This document shows, piece by piece, positions 14,004-26,000 of a stretch of DNA of 64,000 nt. Origin of the DNA: Echinometra lucunter. Taxonomy: Eukaryota > Echinodermata > Echinoidea > Camarodonta > Echinometridae. How positions within the stretch are numbered: the stretch's first letter is position 1; each line of letters begins with the position of its first letter. Position numbers and translations under genes: made by a program. Where the stretch lies: positions 33,978,233 to 34,042,232 of the forward strand of contig CM057155.1 in assembly GCA_029962745.1 (NCBI GenBank), in the 5' to 3' direction. The notes beneath the pieces are model-generated. The model ran no database searches. It saw only the letters and a list, made by a program, of their open reading frames with translations, and was not told where the DNA came from.

Positions 14004-17000
14004 TCTACATATAAGCTCGTACTCTTGCTCTTGGCCAAATACCATCCCTTCCACTTTAATACCCTTTCTCTTCAAACAACCCCACTCTCTCCCCCTCCAT
14101 TATTTCTCTCTCTCTCTTTCTCTTTCTTTCACTGACTCTCTCATCTGTCTAACTCTCATAATTTCTCTTTAGCTCCCTTTCTCTTTTCCTCCTTTCTCTT
14201 TCCCTCTTATTTTCCTTCTCCACACACTCTCTCTCTCTCCATCCATCTGTCCTTTTGTCCCTTCCTCTCTCCTTCCCTCTCTCCCCTCCCTTCCCCTCCC
14301 CCTACTCACCCCCTTGTCCCATCCTTGATCCCTTCCTTGATCCCTCCTTTCCTCTCCCCCTCTTTCTCTCTACATCTCTCAATTTCTCTTGATCACTTTA
14401 CATTCTATGACTCCAGCCCATTCATACTGCCACCCTCTCATCAATCAAGATCAAACTACATCCAGCCATCTATCAGGTCATGTCCATATCTCCATACCTC
14501 CCTCCCTCCTTTCCATTCCTTTCTCCTTCTATCCCTCTGTCCTTCTCACCCCCCCCCCCCTCTCTCTCTCTGTCCCTCCCTCCTTCCTTTCCTCTCCCCC
14601 TCTCTTCTTCTCTCAATATCTCTTGATCACTTTGCATTCTATGACTCCAGTCCATTCATACCATCACCCTCTCATCAATCAAGATCAAACTACATTCAAC
14701 CATCCATCACGTCATGTCCGTCTGTCTGTCCATCCGCCCCTCCATTCGTCTCTCCCTCCCTCCTTCCCTCCCTCCCTCCTTCCTTTCCTCTCCCCCTCTC
14801 TTCTTCTCTCAATTTCTCTCGATCTATGACTCTAGTCCATTCATACTACAACACTCTCATCAATCAAGATCAAACTACATTCAGCCATCCACCAGGTCAT
14901 GGTAGTGCCAAACTGGAGACACAGCTACCCAAAAAGTACCAGTAACACTATAGTAAGAACCATCTCCTCAAGGTAGTCTACACATGAGGTCACTCCAATG
15001 GCTGAACTGATGGCCACACCTGTAAATTTTCAAGTTCCATGTAAGCAGTCAATGCCACATGGAAAATGTGCAAAATTCAAAATTTGAACAAAAAGGTACG
15101 TTTAATGTATCAACAAGATCTAACTTAACACATTGAGCATGATTTGATATCAGTAAAACACGCATTTTCCATACACCCTAGCCCAAGTTATCTCAGGATC
15201 AGTGTTAAACAGGTTAACATTGGGAACTACAAGTGATAAATTATTCAAAAACAGTTTCTGGCTCTGAACCTCCAAATCATGGGGGGGGGGGGGAGGAAAA
15301 AAGAAGACATGAATTAACTAAGCGAGGGTGAGTTGTGGTAGGTTTAATGTATGAAACACAACAGGGTTTATGCCCTACTCCTTCCCTTTCCAAAAACATC
15401 TAATCCATATATCAAAATACTCCGACTTTCTCTATTAAGCAGATCTAAAGTCACATTTCTATACACTGATCCCAAGATAATTGACCCACCTTTCCTTAGA
15501 AAATTCTTTTTGCACAGAATCATAAAGTCTCCCCCCTAAAAAAGTCATCTATCATTTTTGTCCCTATGTTCCAGTGCCTAAATCCTCCAGGCCTTCCCCA
15601 TGACAGTCAACCCAGCCTCCTCATTTAGAGCTGGCTTCAAACACAAGATTCCCTGTTTCCTTCACTGGTTCCTGAATGGCTTTAAGATGATAAACTCAAT
15701 TTGGTACTGCCCACTCTTCTGACTATGCACCCTTTCTACCAATCTAGAGTTCTCTCATGGTACATGAAACATTGCTTTCTTTTACCCCGTCATTCAACAT
15801 ACCCTGGACGTCCCTCCTCCGAACCCCTGCCACTTAGGAAACTAAACCCCAAGATAATTACCACCACCCCCTTACTATAGGAATAGTTGATGGGTAGCAG
15901 GGTTTGTTGGAGGTGAACTTATCCTGATATATGATCTGCAGACAATGACATTTATCTAATTCACAAAAAAAATGCATCAAAGTTTATAGATGTCCCTCAT
16001 TCCCAACAAAATGCATGACGGATCAACCATTTCTCCACTACTCTAACTGTACACATGGATCCCTTCGACTTGTTTGATAACTTCTGCAATCTCTCTGGAG
16101 AGGGGAATATGGATAGGGAAAAGGGTAAAGATAAAAACCATTGCTATGATTTATGGAAAGTTGGTGTTGTGGGGAAACTTTAAGTCATTTTCCTCCCACT
16201 CTTTGCATTTCCACAATTTCTTCAAAATTTCTAGCTAAAGATTCCAATATAAAATACTCATTCCAAAAATACAATAGTACTGGGCAGAAATTTCAACTTC
16301 TGAACATAACAGTTGAAAAACAGAAACTCCTTTGAACTACATGTATATTGTATCAACTGTACAGCAGAAAAACAATTTACCTTCTGTGATTTCTTTTTTT
16401 TTTTTTAAAGACTAAAACTGAATTAATATCGCTTTCATGTTTTTACAACAAACTGCACAGCTAAATTGTAGAACATGCAAGAAAGGAAATGATCAGAAAT
16501 AGAAGCTGCAGATCTCTGACCAAACATTCTTTCCTAAATCTTATCATTTCACCCTGTCTTAAATCACTCTTAGGTCCAAAATCAAGGTTTCCCCGATAAA
16601 ATTGTCATGTATAACCCTGTCCAAGATCAATGCCCCTATGTACCATCCTCAGAGCCTGCTGAAAGTGCCATAAGAAGGCACTACAGATTTCTGTAGCAGC
16701 ATGCTTCCAAAAATCTTGATACATCACCCTTTCTGAAATCACTATGCCCTAAACATTCCAGACTTTGCGTAACACATCAAAAGGAGGCACTGTAGGTCCC
16801 TAATCACAGATCTTTCAAGTAATCTTTGTGTACAACCCTGCCTTATTAGATGTCCTAAAATCCCCCCTCAAAATCCTACAGAACACACCAAAATGGGCAG
16901 TAGAGGTCTCTGATCAAGGATTTCCCCCTAAATCTTGATTTATCACCCTGTCCCAAATCAATTCATTCAAGCATCATCCCTGAGAGGCTGCTGAACACAC

Positions 17001-20000
17001 CATAAGTATGCACAACATGTATGGATCCTGATCAAGGATCCTTACTGAAATCACCAAGTATCCCATACAGTGTCTTCCAATTCATCACCCCCTGATGGTC
17101 TTTCTCAAAATCTCATAGAACACAGCATTAGTAGGCATGAAGATCTGGAATCAAGGAATCTTTTCTTAATCTTGATCAACAATAATTGCTGAATGAAGAA
17201 AACATTCACCAAGCGTCATTCTTGAATTCCTGCTGAACACACCTACATGTGCCTTCAGCCTACCATCAGATCCTTCTTCCTTCGAGGAAATCTGAAGGGG
17301 AAATTCAGTTAGCCCACACTTCCTTCTGGCTCTGTTCAGACTCGTTTAACAACGTCTGTCTGGCTGGCTGAGTATCCCTACCCTGTTATCCATTGGAGCC
17401 ATTCCCCAAGACTCCATTACCAGCTATTACCAATATCCTGGAACTCTGCCTGATGTGCTGTGTTGTGTCTGAGGGGATGTTGGCGCCACTGCTTCGGAAA
17501 CTATCGAAAGTTCGCTTTTCCCTCTGTTTTCTGTGTATTGTTTTTTCCTCCTAGCTTGGCACGTTTACAATGTCTTGTGATTTTGCAGGGATCAAAACCC
17601 CTGGAGAAAGCTGCTCTGCCAACAGTTGTAGATTTTTTTGGAGAATTTGAATCTTTCTGAAGAATTTGCAGTATTTGGAGAAGGCATGTGACTGAGCAGT
17701 GTCTATACAGTACAAGTCTGTAAAACTACTTACAATAAGAACCTACAAAATCTAAAAGAACATTCACTAAAAGCCATATCTGCTGCTTTCGATACTTTTC
17801 CTACTCCTTATTTTTTTTATTTCTCTCTCTTTACATCATACCCTTATTTGGCCAAACCAGCCTGTTCTATCAATATTCTGAACATATCAATGAAAGGAAT
17901 GAAAACTGCTTTTAGAAAACTTACAATGTTCATTTAATGTTGTTAGAATTAATATTGTGCATAGGCATGTGTATGTGTATGTTCAGAATTGCTTTTTACA
18001 TAACATACTTTGACTATGGGGTAAGAAAATGTGTAACTTCCAAGAAAATTGAGAAAATGTGAAATTTCATGTGCAAAATGAATGGAGACCTGCTCGCATA
18101 TGATGTCATCAGTGTTGCCGATTTGCAGAGCCAAGAGTACTTTACTAGAAAATGTAAATGAGTGTTATTTTCTTATTCTTTGACCGATTTTGCTCATTTC
18201 TTTTTTAAAATACTGTTCAAATTTATCTCCTTTAATTGAAACCATGAAACTTCTAGGGTGGACTTTCCCTTTAAAGGTTATGTATAGTTTAGGTAGACCC
18301 TCAAAAAATATTTGTCAGATTTCTTTGCTTTGGGCTAGTCAGTAGCAATGTACAAGTAAAACTGAGATGTTGTGAAGTTTGTTTCTTCAATTTGAATATT
18401 GAGCAAATGAAAGGTAAGAAATACATGTATTTCTCATCTCAGCGATGCAAAATCACATACTGCACATGCATAAACCAATGAAAGTTCTGTTTATGCTAGA
18501 AGTGTAATAGCCTTGTGATCATCGTGCATGGGTTCTAGTGTAGGGCAGAGTGCAGTGGTTATTTTGCATTCATTTCAGATACATACACTAAAATTCACTG
18601 GAAAGCATGAATGGAAATATCACATGGTTTCACATATGGGCAATTCCACAACATATGGGACACAGAGCTCAAAATTTGAAATCGCACTGTGCCCTGTTAA
18701 TTCCAAATAAAAATCTAAGATTACTACAGGGTCTTCTTTTTGTTACAAATAAACATTTAAGATCGAAAAATCTGCTATTCAGCCTTCTCACGGAGAATAA
18801 CATAAACAAACAAAAATGTGCAAATATGGGACTATGGGAATTGTGCTTTAAATGCCTCTTATTCTTACATTTAGTCATTTTTCTCCGATTTTTTTTCATC
18901 TAATTGATTTTAATGGATTACTTTGACATATTTTGGGGAGCTAATGAGTGAAACACTAATGGAAATGTGCAAAATCTGCATTGAATTTAAGTGTAACGTC
19001 AGTTACGTAAAGTCAGTTACCAACATGTCTTCAGTAAATTATTCATGGCACTAAAACAAATTAATCAAATTGCTCATTATTTTGCACATCTCCTCCCAGG
19101 AACCTAGGTGTAATGTCAAATGAATTACAAGTCTGAGACATGAGATATATAAATTTGATTCTACACCATCATTTTCCATGTCCTTTTTGCGTAACATCAG
19201 TTACCGACACATTTTCGCTTGCTGTGTGATAAGAAATGCAGTTTGAGATAAAACCTGTCCTTGTGTTTCTTCCCTATTATCAAGTTATTTATCTATAGTA
19301 ATTAAAAGCCGAAGCAAGTGTAATTCACAAAACTACAATATAAACAATACCACTAGTACTCTATCTTGGTAATGTCAGTTACCGTGGAATTGCCCATATG
19401 CATCTTTCTTTGCAAGGTGCACAATGTGACAGTATCAGTTTCATGAAGATTTTCTTTTTGTGCCACCAAAACTGTGTTTAATTTTTTTTAAGCTTTAAAA
19501 GTCATATTGTGCAAAAGCAAATTTTCATTGCTCCTCTTCCCAAGAAGTTTCACTTTTACAAATTAATGCCTTTATACAGAATGCCTTCTCTTTAGATGAG
19601 GAAAATAACCAGAGAGCAGAGCTTACTCAAAATTTAGACATAGTTAAATATTTCAGTTTCTTTATTTTTTCAAGAGTGTCTGTGCTTTCTGTTAAAGGTC
19701 ATTTCCCTCCTCAGTTCAACTTCTCTATATGTAACTGTAGATTAGAAACAACCCTGAAGAACAAAGCATGCTGAAAACAGTAGGAGACAGAACTCCTGTG
19801 TGATTAGGCAAATCCAGTGTTCCCAATTCTGATTCATGCCTGGATTTCTCTGAGCAGCTAGCTGAAAGGGCTTGTCTCGGCTGGGAAAGGAGCCTTGGTG
19901 AATTAACGCTGCATTCTGAAAGCGCTCAGAAACAGAGCCAGGGTCTAAAAGCAGGCAAGAAGTGAGTGTCAGCGCAGTGAATGATAGCTAAAACAGGCAT

Positions 20001-23000
20001 AGACATCTGACTGGCACACAAGGCAGCACTTCAAGCCGCCAGTCACACGTCTTAAACCACGCCAGTCTTGTTGGGGGGAGAAAGAATCAGCGAGACAAAT
20101 TGATGGGAATTAATGGATGCAGGGAACGGGGAAAGTGTTTGCCGAGCCCTGCCTCCTCTGCCAGACATCCATGTAAATGATGTTTTCTTGGGAAGACATG
20201 AAATTATCTTCCATCCCAAATATAGCCATATCTGTCTCCTTCCACGATGACGCGGGACCGAGAAGTCAAGGGAAGTCATCGAAGTGCATTCACTTGCAGT
20301 ACAGCTAGCTTGTGAGAGGAATTGCAATAATGTACTCTGTGTTGTGAGATAAAATGCTTCAGGGACATACAATATACCTTCTAGCATTTTTCAATTTCTA
20401 GATTATGATGATCACCAGTCAGATGCTTGTCTTAATTTAACTTTTTTGCTATCTCTGTTCTAGAATCTTGTCTGGTTTCTTGCTCTTCCTTGTAGTTGGA
20501 TGCATTTCACCAATATGTGCAATGTACATGTCCATGCAACACTGGCTCCAAACTAATTGAAACTTTGGTCTTTTTATTTCACTCAACAATTTAGAAAAAT
20601 GGGCATGTGACATGATGATGGGTAAAAAGCATGCATACCCCCACCCCCAAACAAAAATATGCGAACGTGGAAATAGGACAGTTGGCACTGAGCATAGAAA
20701 TGCAACAGAGATCCACAGGTCAGTGTTCCTCCAAGATCAAGGTTTCCAGAGGCAACACAGGGATACCACTTTCAAAAGAATTTTTATGAAAAATAAAATT
20801 ATACCATTTCATGCTCATTTACCAAATCAGCTGTCCCAATATTTTGAAGTAAAAAAAGGGAATTAACATAAAACAAACAAACGAAAATCAACATAAAATG
20901 ATCAGAGTAGAAATCCTATCGTTGTGTATACTCACAAGTCATAATGCTGGTTCCATTTTGGGTCAAGTGTGCCTTTGCAGTATTCTGTTGAATGACATTC
21001 TCCTGATCCATCTATCACAACCCTAGCAAAGGGGTCTGGTAACCCTACACACAGAGAGAATAAGAGAGGGGGAGAAGCAACAGTTTAGCATTGATATATT
21101 CTTCTACTATTTTTTTCTTTTAAAATACATAAACAAAAACATACAGCAGTGCTCAACACTAAACAAGTGTATATGGTGCATGGATGTCCAATAAGTCCAG
21201 ATTCCCAAATTACCAAAGTTTAACACAGAGCTCATGCATACAAATATATTGGGGCCCATGTTATCTGAACCCTCTGCAATGAAAATTACAAAGGAGCCTT
21301 GTATAAAGGGATGGCTATGTAAAACTCAAAATAGTTTTCTAGGTTTCAGGATAAAAAAAGGACAAAATTGGATACAGTGCATCCCAGGAAAAAACTAAGG
21401 GTTATTGTGACCTTACTGGTACTATGGACTGTATGACAAAAATTATTCAATGAAAACTATCAATTATATCTCATTTACATAATCCCTTGCCCACCTTATG
21501 AGATAGAGTGAGCTTTTTATGAGGCATTATCTGCTTGAATAGTGTTACAATATACATTAACTGATCAAAAACATCCATATATATCATGTAAGATGAATTC
21601 GCAGCACAATGGTAATATTAGTATGGGACATAATTTATATCCTCTCTAGTCATTAGAATTCACTAGTACTTGAAAAAAATGAAGGAACATGCACTTTCAC
21701 AGAACATTGTTGTTAAATGTATCTTTCTCGTGCAATCCTCTCACAAAAACATATTTATGACTGGCAACCACTACACTCACTTTAAATAAACTCAGCCAAA
21801 TGACTCAAAGTGGCTGGTACTGTACCAGCCACAAAAAAAGAGTACCAGTAATTAACATCATTTCGTCTCTATTTTCTACTTGTTACTTGGTTGAATTAAG
21901 AATTATGGCACCTTCCACTGTCCATGGATACTATAAAGTCACAAAACACTTCATCCCAATCATTTCTTGAAATTGGGCCAAGGACCAGATTATGCTGGTA
22001 CATGTGCAAATTGATAAATGTTTATTTTTCTTTTATCTTCATATTAGCGGAGAACCTAATAACCAAGAATGAGACAATCTGACGTCTACTTTTATTGTGG
22101 TCTTGAAACAAAACCCAAAGATGTTGGCGTGTTTCCACATTAACCTAAATATATAAACTGTATCCCTAATCCATTGAATACTATGCCTAAGATAACTCAG
22201 GCAGGGGGTTATGGAAAATGTATGTATTACCACATTCTCTTTCTGTCCTTTATTATGTTCTTTGTTTTTATCCTTTTATCATCTTCTCTTTCTATCCTTT
22301 ATTTTTTGTTTTGTCATTTTCTCTTCTTACCATGATTATCTTATTTCTTGTTTTCATCCTTATATCAATTTTTTTCCCTTTATTATTAATTTTCATCACC
22401 TTCTATTACCTTCTCCTTCCATCCTTCCTTCCTTACCTTGTGCTTTATCTTTCTATTGTCCTTCTCTTTCAATCTTTTCTTTTGTCTTTTCTTACATAAC
22501 TCTTAATTTTTATTCTTTTATCTTTTCTTTCTTTTATTCTTTGTTTTCATCCTTCTTTCTGTTTTTTCTTTGCTATTTTCCCTTAATCCTTCTATCATTT
22601 TCTCTTCCTATTTTTTCTTTATGCATTTATCTATCTTTCTATTCACACAATGTGTCTTCTTTTGTCTCTATAATCTTCCCTTTCTATTTTTCCTTTATAT
22701 TCTTTATTTTCTCCTTCTCTCATCTTCTCTTATCGCATGCTCTAATATGTCTTCATTTATTTTTCAACAGTTATCTTCCATTTCTACCCTTTCCCAAATT
22801 TATTCGATTTTTTTTCATCTAAAACTCCTTGCAACCACGCACTTACTTCTGGATAGAATACATTTTCAGACCTCTTTTGTCTTTATACAGCAGGCTCTAG
22901 AAGAGTGCTTTAGAACTGCTTTGGGAAGAAACCACTCCTGAAGACCACAAAACCAAAAAGGTCTTCATGAGTGCTTCCTGGAGCAGTTCTGCCTTTAAAC

Positions 23001-26000
23001 TCTAGATAAAAAGCTCTTCCTAATACCACTTCTGGTAATTCTTCCACTTTTGGTCCACACTGAAATAGTCCACACTGAAATAGTCCGCACTGAAATACTC
23101 TGCAGTGAGCAGTAAAATTTTTGTTCAGTAATTCACAGCAGACACTTCTTTTACGAGGACCCTTTCAATAAACCAGTCCAGAAGGGAGAAACTGTCACTG
23201 TAATTAAGCTTGTAACCAATTTCAAAATCGGCGGCCGATTTGATTCGATTTTTGCAAAATTTATTTCTCCCTTATTGTTTTAATGTTGGACGAGGCTGTC
23301 AAAATGGTCGCTTGCATAAAACATACTTTTTTTATCTTAGTTCCACGGCAATATTTTCACTTTGGGAGGCAAGATAAATCCATCAAACATCAACAAACAT
23401 AGTGTACAATAACCCCGAATGCAAAAATAATCCAAGGTATGGATGTTTTCATTGTCAGTGATCAACAATGGATGAATTCAAGCCCTTTTTTGCAAGGCAT
23501 CTATTTTTTCTCCAATTGCTGTTCGATCTTACAATCTTTACTCTCCAGCAATGAAAAAATTATTTTAGCTCTCAAAATCAAGAATGTGGCATTAGAAGTA
23601 AAATAAAATATTATTTGAATAAAAAAGAAAATTATTCTCATGGCATATTTTGACAAAATTGATTTTAGAAAGCTGTTTTATTCCACCTGACATTGTTATA
23701 TGTTGGGTGCGCCCAGGCTAAGATCAAAATGGCCGCCGCATATCTATCTCTAATTTTACAATGATTTCAGACTTCGAGAGGCATGATATCATCACTAAAC
23801 ATCAACAAATGTGCACTATAAAACCTTCAAATTAGATGATAATCTAAGATGTGTAAGTATTTAGGTATTTAAGGGCTATAATTTGTCAAATTTTAGACAT
23901 TTCTTCCAGCCAACTTTTCATAGGATTTTCGATCCGATTTTCAATCCGATTTCGATTTTTGAGCTAATCTGCCGATTCGATCATCGGATTCGATTTTTGC
24001 TCCAACTTACACCATTAACTGCAATGTTTCTTCCCTTGTCCAGTTGCACCCTTGCTCATTTTTCTTTGGCATTTTGTTTGCAATATTGACTAGAAGTAGA
24101 AGGAAAGCACCACAAGAAGCTGCATAGAAGTTCTGCCTAATAAATTTTCTTCCAAATTTCTCACAAAGGGAAATATACCTTTAAAAGTACCAAAAAAAAA
24201 AAATCAAATGATGAAACAACGACAATTATCTTTGATTTGAGTAGTGCTTTGGCGTATATAGCAAAGCACGCGCAGAGCATTGCAGTGCAAAGCTTCGTTT
24301 GCACGTGCACAGCAAGTGACCTTTGACTTAGGGTGGACTTTGGTGCTGCTCCTTTCAGTAATTCTTTGGTCCACACCTGGTGCTCATAAAAGCAGCTCTA
24401 AGACAGTGCGGACTACACTCTTATTTCCACGGTGTCAAATTGACTCGGAAACGGCGTCAGCTGGGAGTCAACTCTATTCCGAGTTAAAGTGACTTGTTTT
24501 CCTAGTTATTTTGACTCGGAATTGAGTCGATTCTCAGCTAATGCCACACTATTCCAAGTCAAATTAATTCGGAATCTGATTCACTTCAACTCGGAATAGA
24601 GTTGACTCCCAGCTGACGCCGTTTTTTAGTCAATTTGACTCTGTGTAAATAAGGGTGTATTTTGGGCTGTGCCGCTCAGTAATTCAACATTTTATGACTT
24701 AGAGTGGACCTGGTCCAGACCTGGTCCGGACCAGCGATTTATTTGAAAGGGGTATAAGACCGCTAAAGCTGACAGCAATCTAACAAAGTCAATGTAAATG
24801 GAGCCTAGTTGTTAGTGTCTCTCTGTGCTACAGTACAGCCTACTGTTGATCTATTCCTGGCCATGGTATGACCTATACTTCATACTCCCTGACTGACTGT
24901 TGAGACACAGCCTGTGGTTAAAGTAGGTCAGGTGAAAGTAGGTCAGATAGAAAGCAATCCAACCATCGTCTGACTAAGATGTGACACTCTTTTGAGCAAG
25001 CCAGCGATGGTTGAAGATGCTTCATAACCCACTAAAACCTCCAACATAACACCAAACAGACTGATGTTCAACAAAATGTTGGCCATTGAATGTAGAGTCA
25101 TAATTCGTTTGGACTATTGTTGTTCTGGTGTCAGTCTTGTGGGTGTAACAGGGTATGAGGTTGTCAAAAGAAAGAGCCAAAGAACAGCATTTCTTTAAGA
25201 AAATGTCATAGACAAAAAAAAAAAAAAAAAAAGAAATTGACACATCTTTACCAGAGTAAGCCAAATGAATCTATTGATACTCATTGTGCTTTTTCATTGA
25301 TATTTTTTTAAATTTCATTGCAAGATGTCAGAGAAGCCAGCCAAGGCAGATAACAGAGTGCAACATTTTCTGGGTCAGTTCAATCATCTTTACAATTTTT
25401 TTCGACTTGATTTTTTTCTCTGCACAAATGCTGTATTGAATTTAGAGAATATCACCCCCCCCCCCCCCAAAAAAAAAAATGATTTGTATATTCTCAATTA
25501 TCTAAATATTAACTTGTCTGGGTACTAAATGTATTTGCAGATCTATCAATATCAAGACTGTTTGGGCTAAGCTCAACACTGAACACTACCTGTACCTGGT
25601 GCATACAAGCATACAGGCCCCTCTTATTTATTCCAGACCCCCAATTTATGTGTATATCCTGTGGCCATCCCAAATTGAAATAAGAAGTTTACTCTCTTGG
25701 ATCACCTTGGACTGAAATGTATGGTAGCCCTGATGTAGGCTCGACAACAGGTCATGTGCGACGTGAATTTCGGGGCAAACTTTGCATCCCAGTCGCGAAA
25801 TTCGCGACCCGTGACGCAAACTTTGCGTCCCAGTCGTAAAATTCATGACCCATGGCGCGAAATTCACAAACCGCAATGCGAAATTCATGACCTAGGATGC
25901 GAAATTCACAACCCACGATGCAAAATTCATGACCTGGGATGCGAAGTTCAGGACCCAGGATGCGAAATTCATGACCTGGAATGCGAAATCCATGACCTGG

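Larger units (their letters stand above)
8546..20935 (-). other. SMURF intron 3
   Basis: A 12.4-kb intron without a recognised gene. Content: (AG)n at 9615-9680, a 25-C run at 10315-10339, TC-rich tracts at 12028-12062 and 13920-14930, a three-copy CT-rich tandem repeat (14345-14901), an old ~113-bp array (16500-17260), a TIR element (18633-19400), and complex repeat-poor stretches at 12880-13100 and 19850-20350. Confidence 0.85.

Noticed and set aside
14325..14945. 206-residue ORF rich in Ser, Pro and Leu
   Set aside because: Lies entirely in a CT-rich tandem repeat; shifted frames are equally open and no domain is visible.
22211..22822. 203-residue ORF resembling a multi-pass membrane protein
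   Set aside because: Phe/Ser/Leu/Ile composition is what any T-rich tract gives; the neighbouring frame is also open.
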